Positions 8,897-19,110 of a stretch of DNA of 43,815 nucleotides are shown here, piece after piece (the first letter of the stretch is position 1; each line of letters begins with the position of its first letter). A program made the position numbers and the translations under genes. The notes under the pieces are model-generated. The model did not search any database and was not told the origin of the DNA. It saw only the letters and a program-made list of their open reading frames with translations. This DNA comes from Pseudomonadales bacterium (lineage in GTDB: Bacteria > Pseudomonadota > Gammaproteobacteria > Pseudomonadales > JAHRWD01): NCBI GenBank assembly GCA_019090315.1, contig JAHRWD010000105.1, positions 1 to 43,815 of the forward strand. The letters run 5' to 3'.

Positions 8897-11800
8897 AGTG
8901 AGTGGTATCTGTCGTCATTCTGTTCCCGGTAGTTAGCGACTAACCCGTCACACGGGTTCTTTGAAGTAGCCACCCAACGATCCCACATCCCCTCAGCAAG
9001 AATCGATAAACCTACGGTTGCCACCGCAGCGCCACCCGATACCACCGCACCTTTTGTATTCAGCGCCAACCGAGGGTGAGCCAACGTTCCACCTATTTTG
9101 AAATAAGGCGTGATTGCCTTGCTGGCACTGACCCCTACACCGGTTCGTGAGCGAGTATTAAACTTCATGTTCAGTTTTTCATCACGCAAATCAATCTCCC
9201 CATCAAAGGCAAGATCAGTTTTTTTGGTTCGTACCACGACGCCAGGAGAAAGCATCAATTCACCCTCTTTAATGAACATAGCACCGGCATGACAAACAAA
9301 TTCTATGTAGGGTTCACTTTTATCAAAAGGGTTAATTTTATTGAATATCTCCTGAAACACATCCCCCACCAAAAAACCCATGCCAGCGTGCTTTAGATGC
9401 CCTCCACCACCTTTAAAAACCAGCGCGCCATTTGAGTTTTTTGCCCATTCCTGCAAACTGTTGCCGTGGGTTTTAATCCTCGCACGATATACTGAATCCG
9501 GTTGATAGTCGGGCTGGCCTCCAAGCAAAACAAGCAGTGGAGTACGTTTCACATCAAGGTAGAGATCAATGTCTGCACCCTCAGCCAACGGCGCTAAGGA
9601 GAGTTTTGCCTCTCCAATCAATGCTGAACCATCAACCGAAAGCTTGCGAGTAGATAGCACGCCATCTTTGATCAAAACGTCTACTATCGCACTGGAGCTA
9701 GCGTCATCTCTTAGCAATGCTTTGTCGACTCTGTACTTGAGAGACCCCTCAATCTTATGCAGCCAGCTGAAATCGAGAGGCTCATCCGGGATGACTCGAT
9801 CGGAAAGCTCTGAAGTGGTCAGCGCTTCGGAGAGATCGGTTTTTTGAGTGGTGTTCGCCGCACCAGCTTGTGCAGCTTCCTCTTTCTGAAGCGCTTCCAC
9901 ATCCGGCAGCAGAGATAGCATATTAATAAATTTGGAGTGTAAATCTGCATGTATGACGGGGATATCACCTGGCTTGATATCAATAGTTCCACCAAGGTCA
10001 CTCTTTCCCAACCGAACAGAAATCGGATTCAGGCGCAGCCATTCCGGCGTTGTCTGCATAGTTACAGCCACGCTGTAGCCCCCATCCAGACCAACCCCAT
10101 TACCACCCAATAATCCAACCAATTGTCGGATGCTGGTGCCAGTAAGTTTGATATCACCATGCAGGCTGGATAGATCATTGATGTCGTCAGCTGTAAATTC
10201 TGCGCTAAGCTGAGCATCCGAGAGCCCGGCTTCAAGTTTTTGTACTCGCAGACTGCCGGATTCAACAACTGCATCAAGCAGCAGTTTGAACGACTCATCA
10301 GGAATATCCTGCGACAACCAGGGATCAAGAACCGAACGTAAGTTTGGGGCCTCTGCACTTAAAGAGATACTCGAACCGTTGAAAGGAGGTTGGTGATTAA
10401 TATATCCATCCAGCAATAACTGTGCACCAGCAGCAGTGCCTTTGAATCCATGAATACCGATACTCTTTTGTGAAATTTTTACCTGTCCACCGGCCGCAAC
10501 AGGTAATGGCGGTAACGAGCCATCGACGGTCACTGGGACAAGCGCCAATATGTCTGGCGTCGATATAGCCACCGACAGATCCAGGTTTTTCAGCGCAGTT
10601 GGATCGCCCAACATTCCGGATATATCTAGATGACTATCGCCAGAGTCAGCGGTCATCTTTTCAATTTTCAAGCTATCCGGCGGTCCGCTCAGCTTTCCAT
10701 TAATTTCCAATGGGAAAACTGGTAGGCCATCCACGCCAAATCCATACGATTGAAGTGTTGTCGTCAGGTTCAGGCTTGACAGTTTGAAAGTGAATACCAG
10801 ATCCGTTGGCTCCCGCAAGCTATCCAGACTTGCATTTACATCAAGCCGCAATCCGGCGCTATCAAACAGCGCTTCATTCAAATGCCAATCGGCATCGTTC
10901 CGCGCCATCTCGCCAGTGAGTTGAAATTTCTGGTTGGGTAGCGTTTCCACACCCAACCAGTGTCCGGCGGATGCCAAACTGCTCCCGGAGAGATCCAGGT
11001 TTATCCGAGACCCAAGAAAGTCGGGGGCCTGCCCGATCAATCCATTTAGCTTCAGCTGCAATTTATCGTTATTTATCTGGAGCTCAATGAACTCGACACC
11101 TTTATCTTTGGCGCTCAATTTTCCATTTACGTCGTATGGCTCCGGGGGCAGATTTTCAATACCTGCCAATGCACCAAGTATTGCCAAATTAAAATTACTT
11201 CCTGTTACCGTCAGTTCAGCATCTTTTATTTCGGGGAATTGTGGCAGATTGCCACTTATATCAAGCTGACCCTGCCCAGCTACAATTTGACCATTGAGGA
11301 GTTTTAGCAGCGTATCTTGCCGCAAGATCTGACCGGAAACCTTGTAGGGGGTTTTCGGTAGATCCTTAATGCTAAACATCACACCCGCTTCAGCCAGGGA
11401 AGAACCCTTCAGTTTGAAAGCAATATCAACCCCATCCAGTAACTGAGGGTTTGCTATCGTTCCCGAGAGCTGCAAGGAGAATTCATCAAATGCCCCCTCA
11501 ACCTGCAAAGCAATACCAGGGCCCGCATCGGTAATTTCAGCCTGAAAATGTAGTGGTCCATCCCGAACCCCAGAGATACCGAGTGCATCAAGCAGTGGGC
11601 GAGCGGCTGGAGCGGCAATCTTGAGGCGAAGATCTGGCCCGGAAAGTTTGCTCAGATCTGCGATGGTTCCGCTACCTTCAATAGAGAGCTGCCCCCACAA
11701 CGCTGTGAGATCCATACTCAAATTTTGTTGGGTCAGCAGAGCTACGGTGGGTCCGATATGTCCCGTTATTTCGAGCGGAATATCATTGATATTTCCGACA

Positions 11801-12429
11801 ATATCAAGGTTGAGCTGACCAGCATCAGCCATCTCTTGCAGGTCAAGCTTCTCAAAGAATATCTGCACATCCCTGTCGGCATCACGGTAACTAATGGTAG
11901 CGTTGTGAATTTCCGCATCTGCGAACAGAACTGGGAATACACTTACCTCCAGCTTGATCTCTCCTGATTTGTCAGGCGGCTGCTTCACCTCATCTGGCCA
12001 GAACTCCCAGTTTGGTGGATGCTGGTCCGGGGCCAGAAGTTCCAACGCTATATCACTCAGTTCCAGCTCATTGATCACGATGGGGCCATCTTGCCAGATA
12101 GATGGGATGTGTATACCGATACGCAGCGTACCTACCTGCACAAAATCCGGTGTTTCTGCCCAGGCTGGATTGGAGAGTTTGAGATCATGGGCTACCAGGG
12201 TGGCGTCCCAATTCAGTTCAAGCTGATTGAGCTCGCCAATTTCCAGCTCACGCCCAAGCAGTTGACCAGTAATTTGTTCAACAACGGGGATTAGTCGATT
12301 GGGTTGCTGTTGCACCATAACAAAGGCAGCAAGCAACAACATGAAGAGAAGCAATAGCACAGCACTGAGGCTGATCAGGATTATTTTAAGCCATCTGTAC
12401 TGAGTGGATTTTGATGCAATACGGCTCAA
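8881..12429 (-). CDS. Large AsmA-family envelope protein
   Basis: The 1182-residue product has one N-terminal transmembrane helix (about 14-37) and then a long beta-rich periplasmic region made of repeated AsmA-like blocks. Examples are repeated LxLSGxxxxPxxL and GxLSGxxDSLKIE patterns. A conserved C-terminal AsmA domain (about 890-1110) contains KITPYFKIGGTLAHPRLALN-like features. AsmA-clan proteins (AsmA, TamB, YhdP, YicH) bridge or associate with the envelope and are linked to lipid transport to the outer membrane; the exact role here is unknown. The start is TTG at 12429, with CGGAG seven bases upstream. That ribosome binding site lies inside a dispersed repeat (12429-12457). It sits downstream of the RND operon on the same strand with a 39-bp gap, so read-through is possible. 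Confidence 0.88.
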   Translation of the reverse strand: MSRIASKSTQYRWLKIILISLSAVLLLLFMLLLAAFVMVQQQPNRLIPVVEQITGQLLGRELEIGELNQLELNWDATLVAHDLKLSNPAWAETPDFVQVGTLRIGIHIPSIWQDGPIVINELELSDIALELLAPDQHPPNWEFWPDEVKQPPDKSGEIKLEVSVFPVLFADAEIHNATISYRDADRDVQIFFEKLDLQEMADAGQLNLDIVGNINDIPLEITGHIGPTVALLTQQNLSMDLTALWGQLSIEGSGTIADLSKLSGPDLRLKIAAPAARPLLDALGISGVRDGPLHFQAEITDAGPGIALQVEGAFDEFSLQLSGTIANPQLLDGVDIAFKLKGSSLAEAGVMFSIKDLPKTPYKVSGQILRQDTLLKLLNGQIVAGQGQLDISGNLPQFPEIKDAELTVTGSNFNLAILGALAGIENLPPEPYDVNGKLSAKDKGVEFIELQINNDKLQLKLNGLIGQAPDFLGSRINLDLSGSSLASAGHWLGVETLPNQKFQLTGEMARNDADWHLNEALFDSAGLRLDVNASLDSLREPTDLVFTFKLSSLNLTTTLQSYGFGVDGLPVFPLEINGKLSGPPDSLKIEKMTADSGDSHLDISGMLGDPTALKNLDLSVAISTPDILALVPVTVDGSLPPLPVAAGGQVKISQKSIGIHGFKGTAAGAQLLLDGYINHQPPFNGSSISLSAEAPNLRSVLDPWLSQDIPDESFKLLLDAVVESGSLRVQKLEAGLSDAQLSAEFTADDINDLSSLHGDIKLTGTSIRQLVGLLGGNGVGLDGGYSVAVTMQTTPEWLRLNPISVRLGKSDLGGTIDIKPGDIPVIHADLHSKFINMLSLLPDVEALQKEEAAQAGAANTTQKTDLSEALTTSELSDRVIPDEPLDFSWLHKIEGSLKYRVDKALLRDDASSSAIVDVLIKDGVLSTRKLSVDGSALIGEAKLSLAPLAEGADIDLYLDVKRTPLLVLLGGQPDYQPDSVYRARIKTHGNSLQEWAKNSNGALVFKGGGGHLKHAGMGFLVGDVFQEIFNKINPFDKSEPYIEFVCHAGAMFIKEGELMLSPGVVVRTKKTDLAFDGEIDLRDEKLNMKFNTRSRTGVGVSASKAITPYFKIGGTLAHPRLALNTKGAVVSGGAAVATVGLSILAEGMWDRWVATSKNPCDGLVANYREQNDDRYHSLLLAP

Positions 12430-12457
12430 ACTAGTACTCCGACAAGCTTGTATTGAG
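12429..12457 (-). repeat. Dispersed REP-like element, copy 1
   Basis: AACTAGTACTCCGAC followed by AAGCTTGTATTGA is shared with the copy at 19222 (26 of 28 bases identical). Eighteen bases (CTAGTACTCCGACAAGCT) are shared with the copy at 28704. On the minus strand it supplies the CGGAG ribosome binding site and abuts the TTG start of the AsmA-like gene. Confidence 0.7.
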
Positions 12458-12468
12458 GGGTTCCCTCG

Positions 12469-13977
12469 TCAGGAGGTTTTTTCACTATCCGGTTGTTCTG
12501 TTTCCATACATTCAGCTTCAATCTCGGCGTTTTCATCATCACTTTTTATTGCGCAATCTACCTGCTGAACCCAGCCACCACCAAGGGCTTTATACAGATC
12601 AACCACCGCATTCAGGCTTGACTGCAACGAGATACTTTCGTTTAACTCTGCGGAAAACAAGCTACGACTCGATTCCTGCACCTCAAGGAAATCGGTAAAA
12701 CCGGCATCGTAACGAGCTCGGGATAACCTGTCAGCATTTCGTGCAGCCTTAACTTGCCGTTGGTACGCTTCATATTCCACCTGGTAGGTGCGTACCGAAA
12801 TCAATGCATCTTCTACTTCACGGAACGCTTGTTGCAGGGTCGCCAGATAGGATTGCATGGCTTCTTCGGCACGGGCCTGTTGCTCTTCACTTTGCGCTTT
12901 TAATTGCCCCCAGTTGAATATGGGTGCAAAAAGCCCTCCGGCTACCCCCCAACTCTTGCCTGCATCAAAGTTCAAATCTGAAAGTTCGTTGCTGACTGAA
13001 CCAAAATTTCCGGTCAATGAGATAGAGGGATAACGCAGTGCTTCAGCCACACCCACCAAAGCGGTTTGTGCATGGAGCTGCTGTTCTGCGGCAACAATAT
13101 CGGGGCGACGCTGCAATAACTCCGAGGGTAATCCCGATGGGATATCCAGCAGGAATTGCTGCTCATCAAGTGCCAGGCCTCGTGTAATCGAACCGGGATT
13201 ACGGCCCAGTAAAATCGACAGTGCATGTTCTGTCTGGGCAATTTGCCGATTGAACGTTGCAATAGCGACTTGCGCTATCGCCAGTTCGACCTGCGCCTGG
13301 TTCACATCAAGTTCAGGTACCGTGCCCTTATCATAACGAGCCTGAATAATATCAAGGCTTTTCTGTCGGCTCTCGACGGTTCTTTTCGCAATCAACAGGC
13401 GTTGATCAAGATCACGCAATAATAGATAACCACTGGCAACATTGGCAATAAGGCTCAGTGAAACGTGGCGATAAACCGCTTCACTGGCAAGAAGATCTGC
13501 CTGAGCGGCTTCAGTAGCACGGCTCAGTTTTAGCCATAAATCGATCTCGAATGAGAGGTTACCCATCACCGATATAGTATTCTGGGTACTGGCGCCAGGA
13601 ACGATAACCTGACTCTGCCTGCCACGCCCTGCAGAAGCGGTCATATCAAAAAATGGATACTGATTAGCCTGGGTGCTCGTCAGTTGAGCGCCCACCTGAG
13701 CAACGCGGCTCAGTGTGATTCCCAGATCCTTGTTTTCTACCAATGCGGTATCGATCAACAGCTGCAATACAGGGTCTTGAAACACCTCTTTCCAGGGCAG
13801 ATTTGCAATGCTTTCACCCGGATTCTGTGGAGCATCATTGGTATCCGATGAATCATCCGCTGAGGATTTCTGGGTAAATTGTTCCGGTAGATCCAGCTCG
13901 GGTCGCTCATAGTCAGGGGTTAATGCACAGCCCTGTATGAACAAAAAAACGAAAACAACAAGTCCAAAACGTGACAT
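12469..13977 (-). CDS. RND efflux outer-membrane channel lipoprotein (NodT/OprM type)
   Basis: The 502-residue outer-membrane factor of the TolC superfamily begins with a lipoprotein signal peptide (FLFIQGC, lipidated Cys about 17) followed by LTPDYERPELDLPEQF, typical of NodT/OprM proteins. Two outer-membrane-efflux repeats follow (about 60-270 and 285-470), with QARYDKGTVPELDV and RARYDAGFTDFLEVQESS as the matching helix-strand segments. The RRPDIVAAEQQLHA signature lies between them. A 40-residue acidic C-terminal tail (after GGGWVQQ) is unusual. The ATG at 13977 directly abuts the stop of the pump gene, so translation is coupled. It forms the outer channel of the tripartite pump encoded upstream. 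Confidence 0.95.
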   Translation of the reverse strand: MSRFGLVVFVFLFIQGCALTPDYERPELDLPEQFTQKSSADDSSDTNDAPQNPGESIANLPWKEVFQDPVLQLLIDTALVENKDLGITLSRVAQVGAQLTSTQANQYPFFDMTASAGRGRQSQVIVPGASTQNTISVMGNLSFEIDLWLKLSRATEAAQADLLASEAVYRHVSLSLIANVASGYLLLRDLDQRLLIAKRTVESRQKSLDIIQARYDKGTVPELDVNQAQVELAIAQVAIATFNRQIAQTEHALSILLGRNPGSITRGLALDEQQFLLDIPSGLPSELLQRRPDIVAAEQQLHAQTALVGVAEALRYPSISLTGNFGSVSNELSDLNFDAGKSWGVAGGLFAPIFNWGQLKAQSEEQQARAEEAMQSYLATLQQAFREVEDALISVRTYQVEYEAYQRQVKAARNADRLSRARYDAGFTDFLEVQESSRSLFSAELNESISLQSSLNAVVDLYKALGGGWVQQVDCAIKSDDENAEIEAECMETEQPDSEKTS

Positions 13978-16900
13978 TTACAACCCTCCCCTGACAGCGG
14001 TCTGCCCATCGTCACCCAATGATGATTCGGGAGAAGGTATGGGTTTCTTACCGCCCAGAAAGCGCTCTACCGCAACATACATCGCCGGCACCAGCAAGAC
14101 CCCGACCAGGGTCGCCACCAACATGCCGCTAAATACCGTCATACCCATCACTTTACGTGCTTCAGCACCTGCACCGCTGGCAATCAGCAACGGTACCACC
14201 CCAAGAATAAATGACAGTGCGGTCATCAGAATTGGCCGAAAGCGCTTATGAGCTGCTTCCATCGCTGCTTCAAATGCGGGCTTGCCTTTTTCCATTTCAA
14301 GCTTGGCAAATTCAACAATAAGGATGGCATTTTTAGCCGCCATACCAATCAGCATTACCAGCCCGATCTGAGCGTAAACATTGTTTTCGTAGCTATCACT
14401 CATCAATCGTGCGATCGATAAACCGGCCATCGCTCCGAAAATAGCAATAGGGGTTCCGGCCAGCACCGACAGTGGCAACGACCAACTTTCATAAAGCGCA
14501 GCGAGAATCAGGAATACAAAAACAAGTGCCATCACAAAGACAATACTACCGCTACCCGATGCAGCTTCCTCCTGATACGACATATCACTCCAGCTGTAGG
14601 ACATATCATCCGGCAAGGTTTTTTCGGCGATCTCTTTCAACGCGGCCTGAGCCTGTGCCGAGGTAAAACCTTTTGCTGCTTCACCAGAAATTTCAGCCGA
14701 ACGGTAGAGGTTAAAACGATTGGTAAACTCTGTACCACTGGTTTGTGACACATCGATCAGTGTAGACAGGGGCACCATCCCGCCCTCGCTGTTGCGAACA
14801 TAGAAAAAACGCAGGCCATCGGGATCGGCACGGTATTCAGGTTCGGCTTGTACATAGACCTTATAGAGCCGGCCAAAACGGTTAAAATCGTTCACGTAAG
14901 CACCACCGAGAAACGCACCCACCGAAGTCTGCAGATCCTGTAGAGGAACACCAAGCTTTAGCGCCTTACTGTCGCTAATATCGAGCATCAGCTGTGGCAC
15001 GTTCACTCGATAGAACGTACGGGCACTACCGATAGCAGGGTGTTCATTCGCGGCCTTGATGAAAGCAGCGCTCTGTTGCGCCAGGTACTCAGGCGGGTTA
15101 CCACCACGGTCCTGCAGCATCATGGTAAAACCGGAACCGGTACCAAGCCCGGGAATAGCCGGTGGAGCAAAAGCAAAAGCCACCGCGCCTTTCACACGCT
15201 GGGCAAGTGCTCCGTTGAGCCGCCGCACAATATTATCGGCATGATCCTTTGCATCCGGGCGTTCATCCCAATCCTTGAGCTGAACAAACACAAACCCAGC
15301 GTTGGATTGGATGGTACCGGTCAACATGCTGAACCCGGAAATCGCCGATGCAGTTTCTACCGCATCAATTTCGGCCACAATCTCTTCAACCGTCCGCATG
15401 ATCTCTTCGGTACGTTGCAGTGATGCAGCATCGGGTAACATCACACTGGCCATGAGATATCCCTGGTCTTCACCGGGAACAAAGCCGCCCGGCAGAGTCT
15501 GAAACAGGATAACCATACCTACAATCAATGCCGCAAGCAGAATACCGGCCCGGTACAGTTTCTCGGTAAAAAACCGAACGAGCTTCATAAACCCCAGGGT
15601 AGTTTTTTCAAACCAGCGATTGAATCCATCAAAAAATCGCTGAAAACGGCTTTTCTCAACACCCGGTGGTTTGAGCAAAGTGGCTGCCAGAGCGGGACTC
15701 AGGGTCAGGGCATTGACAGAGGAGATGGCAACCGCCACCGCAATGGTGATGGCGAACTGTTGATAAAGCAAACCGGTGATGCCAGCCATAGCCGCCACCG
15801 GAACAAACACCGCGATCAACGCCAACGAGGTGCCGACAATGGGCCCCGATACTTCCTTCATTGCGGCAATGGTGGCCTCACGAGACGATAGTCCCTGCTC
15901 CATTTTGCTAGTGACTGCTTCAACCACAACGATGGCATCATCCACCACAATGCCAATAGCCAACACCAGACCGAGCAGCGACAGGGTATTGATCGAAAAC
16001 CCCAACAGAGGAAATACCGCGAATGCACCAATCAAGGAGACCGGCACCGCCAACGCAGGAATAAAGGTGGCGCGGGTACTCTGCAGGAAGATATAGACCA
16101 CCAGAATGACCAGTGCCAACGCCTGGAACAGGGTAATAATAATCTCACGAATACCCGCAGTGATCGGCTTGGTGGTATCGAGTGAAATCACATATTCGAC
16201 ATCATCGGGGAAATTTTGACTAATACGATCCATGGTTGCGATCACCTGTTCGGCAACATCAAGACCGTTGGCATCGGGCAGCTGAAAAACCTGAAGTAAT
16301 GCCTGATCTGAACCATCCAGCCGAGCTCTTATCTGATAGCCAGCGGTGCCCAGCTCAATGCGGGCAACGTCTTTCAGCAGAACATGCGAGCCATCGGAAT
16401 TAGCTCGAACAATGACTTTTCCGAACTCTTCTGCGGTTTCAAAACGCCCGCCGGTCTGCACGGTATAGGTATGTTCTGTGCCCAGCGGTGCAGGCTCACC
16501 ACCGATCTGCCCTGCGGGCACCAGTACATTTTGCTGCTGAATAGCACTGGTAATATCCGGTACCGTCAACCCCAGCTTGGAAAGCTGATCAGGTTTGATC
16601 CACACACGCATAGAGTATTCGGTGAGACTGCTACCCAGCACTTCCGCAAGACCAACACCCCGGATACGTGCCAGTTCATCAATGATATTGATGGTGGCGT
16701 AGTTCATCAGAAAGTTGTCATCGTAGGTTTTGTTTGGTGAGACCAGAGAGACCAGCAGCAAGGGAAAAGAGAGCTGCTTTTTCACCGTGACACCCTGGCG
16801 TGTTACTTCCTCAGGCAGCATCGCCATCGCTTCTGACACGCGGTTTTGCACCAATACATTGGCCATATCAAGGTCAGTACCCACCTCGAAGGAGACCGCC

Positions 16901-17169
16901 AGGGCCATAGCTCCATTGCTGGCGTTCTTCGATTTCATGTAGATCATGTCCTCGACACCATTGACCTTTTGTTCAATAGGTGTCGCCACGGACTGCTCGA
17001 CATCAATCGAATTGGCTCCCTGGTAAGTAGCCGATATATTGACCATTGGCGGAGTAATGTCCGGGTACTGAGCAATGGGCAGGCCACTCATGGAAATCAG
17101 TCCCAATAGCACGATCATAATAGCGATCACCATCGCTACGATGGGACGTCGTACAAAGAATTCAGCCAT
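13978..17169 (-). CDS. RND efflux pump inner-membrane permease, HAE1/AcrB family
   Basis: The 1063-residue proton-driven drug antiporter has the standard length and a repeat of 12 transmembrane helices plus two large periplasmic loops. The N-terminus FFVRRPIVAMVIAIMIVLLG and the QYPDITPP motif are typical of hydrophobe/amphiphile efflux pumps. The proton-relay aspartates appear in IGIVVDDAIVVVEA (TM4), and the TM10 lysine in GMAAKNAILIVEFAK. AAGGT lies eight bases before the ATG. It sits three bases after the adaptor gene and is immediately followed by the outer-membrane channel, giving a complete tripartite operon. Substrates cannot be predicted. No dedicated local repressor gene is visible. 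Confidence 0.96.
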   Translation of the reverse strand: MAEFFVRRPIVAMVIAIMIVLLGLISMSGLPIAQYPDITPPMVNISATYQGANSIDVEQSVATPIEQKVNGVEDMIYMKSKNASNGAMALAVSFEVGTDLDMANVLVQNRVSEAMAMLPEEVTRQGVTVKKQLSFPLLLVSLVSPNKTYDDNFLMNYATINIIDELARIRGVGLAEVLGSSLTEYSMRVWIKPDQLSKLGLTVPDITSAIQQQNVLVPAGQIGGEPAPLGTEHTYTVQTGGRFETAEEFGKVIVRANSDGSHVLLKDVARIELGTAGYQIRARLDGSDQALLQVFQLPDANGLDVAEQVIATMDRISQNFPDDVEYVISLDTTKPITAGIREIIITLFQALALVILVVYIFLQSTRATFIPALAVPVSLIGAFAVFPLLGFSINTLSLLGLVLAIGIVVDDAIVVVEAVTSKMEQGLSSREATIAAMKEVSGPIVGTSLALIAVFVPVAAMAGITGLLYQQFAITIAVAVAISSVNALTLSPALAATLLKPPGVEKSRFQRFFDGFNRWFEKTTLGFMKLVRFFTEKLYRAGILLAALIVGMVILFQTLPGGFVPGEDQGYLMASVMLPDAASLQRTEEIMRTVEEIVAEIDAVETASAISGFSMLTGTIQSNAGFVFVQLKDWDERPDAKDHADNIVRRLNGALAQRVKGAVAFAFAPPAIPGLGTGSGFTMMLQDRGGNPPEYLAQQSAAFIKAANEHPAIGSARTFYRVNVPQLMLDISDSKALKLGVPLQDLQTSVGAFLGGAYVNDFNRFGRLYKVYVQAEPEYRADPDGLRFFYVRNSEGGMVPLSTLIDVSQTSGTEFTNRFNLYRSAEISGEAAKGFTSAQAQAALKEIAEKTLPDDMSYSWSDMSYQEEAASGSGSIVFVMALVFVFLILAALYESWSLPLSVLAGTPIAIFGAMAGLSIARLMSDSYENNVYAQIGLVMLIGMAAKNAILIVEFAKLEMEKGKPAFEAAMEAAHKRFRPILMTALSFILGVVPLLIASGAGAEARKVMGMTVFSGMLVATLVGVLLVPAMYVAVERFLGGKKPIPSPESSLGDDGQTAVRGGL

Positions 17170-17172
17170 GAT

Positions 17173-18363
17173 TTAGACCTTCTTCTGCGGTTTATCAGCG
17201 GAAGAGGACGGCATCTCATCAAAGTCGGTTAGCCTGGCTTTAATCGTCATACCATTTCGGACTTTTTGTACACCCTCAAGCATCACCTGTTCATCCGCTT
17301 TCAAACCACTGGAAATAATCTGCAGTTTGTTTATTTTTGGGCCAACCATCACTTTACGCTGCTCGATTTTGCCCTGTGCATCAACCACAAATACACTGAA
17401 TTGTCCCTGCAACTCAACGATACTTCTCTGCGGCACCAGTAAAGCGTCTTTTCGAACATCAATATCGGTACGGATTCTGGCGTACTGTCCCGCTAACACC
17501 AGGCGGCTGGGGTTTGGAAAATCAGCTTCAAGGGTAAACGTACCTGTGCTTGGATCAATCGCAGCATTATTGGTAACAACATGACCTTTAAAATCATGTA
17601 TAGAGCCATCCGCCAGTATCAGGGTAAGCGCGCCCTCTTTTTTCTCTGCACGGGGATCCTTACCTTTTTCAGCGGCTCCAATAATTTTTCGGGCAAATTT
17701 CAGGTAGCTTTTTTCATCAATCGAGAAGCGCACACGGATCGGGTTAACCTGAGAGACAAAATTGAGCAGGCCGTTAGTAGCGCCAACATATTCACCAACC
17801 TTTACTTCTGTAAGGCCGACAAGACCTGTGATGGGTGCATAGATACGGCAGTAACCTTTTTCGATCTGTGCCTGTTTTACCTGAGCGTTGGCGGTCTGGA
17901 GGGCACCCATTGCTGCTTCATGCTTGGCAATGGCCTCATCCAGATCCATCTGGCTAACAGCGTTCATTTCAGCAAGGGGTCTAATTCGAGCAAGATCTGA
18001 TTCAGTCTGGGCAAGTGAAGTGTTGGCCTCCGCAAGCTGCCCCTGGGCTTCAACCACTTTGGTCTGAAATGGAATATCATCGATCGTATAGAGCAAACTT
18101 CCCTTCTCTACATTCTGGCCTTCAATAAAATCCATGCTTTCAAGAAAACCATCTACCCGCGCCCGAATGGGAATATCAGACGACCCCATAGTTTCCCCAA
18201 CCATCTCCAGATTGATAGGCTGATCCCGTTGTATAACACTAACTACGGGAAATTCCGGTGTCGGTCGTGGCGGGGCTTTTTTTTCCGAACAGGCACTAAC
18301 AAGCACTAACAGGATCGAGCATAACGCGCTCAACTGGAATGAACGGGATCTATGGATACGCAA
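17173..18363 (-). CDS. RND efflux periplasmic adaptor (membrane fusion protein)
   Basis: This adaptor links the pump to the outer-membrane channel. From the proposed start the product is 396 residues with a lipoprotein-like signal peptide (SILLVLVSAC). It then has a split lipoyl domain (ARVDGFLESMDFIEGQNVEKG before, YAPITGLVGLTEVKVGEYV after), an alpha-hairpin of about 60 residues between the halves, and beta-barrel and membrane-proximal domains. I chose the TTG at 18363 because it has AGGAG nine bases upstream and places the signal peptide at the N-terminus. The frame is also open to an ATG at 18456, but that would add 31 residues before the signal peptide. It is the first gene of the adaptor-pump-channel operon. 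Confidence 0.9.
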   Translation of the reverse strand: MRIHRSRSFQLSALCSILLVLVSACSEKKAPPRPTPEFPVVSVIQRDQPINLEMVGETMGSSDIPIRARVDGFLESMDFIEGQNVEKGSLLYTIDDIPFQTKVVEAQGQLAEANTSLAQTESDLARIRPLAEMNAVSQMDLDEAIAKHEAAMGALQTANAQVKQAQIEKGYCRIYAPITGLVGLTEVKVGEYVGATNGLLNFVSQVNPIRVRFSIDEKSYLKFARKIIGAAEKGKDPRAEKKEGALTLILADGSIHDFKGHVVTNNAAIDPSTGTFTLEADFPNPSRLVLAGQYARIRTDIDVRKDALLVPQRSIVELQGQFSVFVVDAQGKIEQRKVMVGPKINKLQIISSGLKADEQVMLEGVQKVRNGMTIKARLTDFDEMPSSSADKPQKKV

Positions 18364-18490
18364 CTTACTAAACTCCTGCGAAGGTGTTGTACGGCGGACA
18401 ACCTTAGCACAAAGCCAATCTATAAAAAATGAAGTGTTGTCCACGAAAAAGGACAACGCTATGGGTGAAATTTACCTGCAGCTCTGCCAC

Positions 18491-19057
18491 CTAACTCATC
18501 AACACCACAACTACAAACGTAGCAACACCCACACTCGCGGCCCTCAGCATCATTATTCGATAATTTGGAACCTGCCATGCCATCCAGCAGCCTGTGATTA
18601 GTAGCGCCAGTAAGCCCACCGAAAAAACAGCAGCAAACACTTTGAACAGGATGCCTCCCTTTGCTTTATGCAGCTGTACAAATTGACGATACCAACTGGT
18701 CTCTTTTATTTTTAGTTTCGCAAACTTTGGATCACGGGTCGGTGCAAATGAGACATCACGATTAGAGCCCGTCCACTCAAAGCTAAATGACGTGCCCACC
18801 TTTTTTATCTTTGGGTTTCCCGTTGGCGCAGACAGATCACGTTTTGCTAACTCCGCCTCAACCAGTGCAAGCAATATGTTGAGATTGGGTTTTAGTGGTT
18901 TCTCGATGGGTAGATTGAAGCTCTTTGAATCGTATTCCCCTTTGATCCCCCAAGTATAAAGCCCTCCGGTAACTGCAAACATAATCGTGATCGGCAAAAT
19001 AAATGCCGCCAATAGAGTATGTATTTTTACCAGTGTCATACGCTTAATTTTTGACAT
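18491..19057 (-). CDS. PepSY-associated transmembrane protein
   Basis: The 188-residue protein resembles the short form of PepSY-TM (iron-regulated membrane protein) families. It has an N-terminal helix with KIHTLLAAFILPITIMFAVTGG, a periplasmic domain (about 40-130), and two C-terminal helices (about 133-155 and 165-187), the first of which follows FVQLHKAKGG. The paired 'HxxLA' and 'LHKAKGG' helix-flanking histidines are typical of this group, some members of which are linked to heme or iron/reductase functions. The ATG at 19057 has CAGGAG seven bases upstream. It lies 127 bp before the efflux adaptor on the same strand, so a shared transcript is possible. The function is not established. 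Confidence 0.72.
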   Translation of the reverse strand: MSKIKRMTLVKIHTLLAAFILPITIMFAVTGGLYTWGIKGEYDSKSFNLPIEKPLKPNLNILLALVEAELAKRDLSAPTGNPKIKKVGTSFSFEWTGSNRDVSFAPTRDPKFAKLKIKETSWYRQFVQLHKAKGGILFKVFAAVFSVGLLALLITGCWMAWQVPNYRIMMLRAASVGVATFVVVVLMS

Positions 19058-19110
19058 GTTAACTCCTGTTCAAAAGAACCTTCGTTCCAAAATAAAACCT
19101 GTACAAACAT

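Noticed and set aside
18364..18456. Longer N-terminus for the efflux adaptor, starting at ATG 18456
   Set aside because: The added 31 residues precede the lipoprotein-like signal peptide, while the TTG at 18363 has AGGAG at good spacing.
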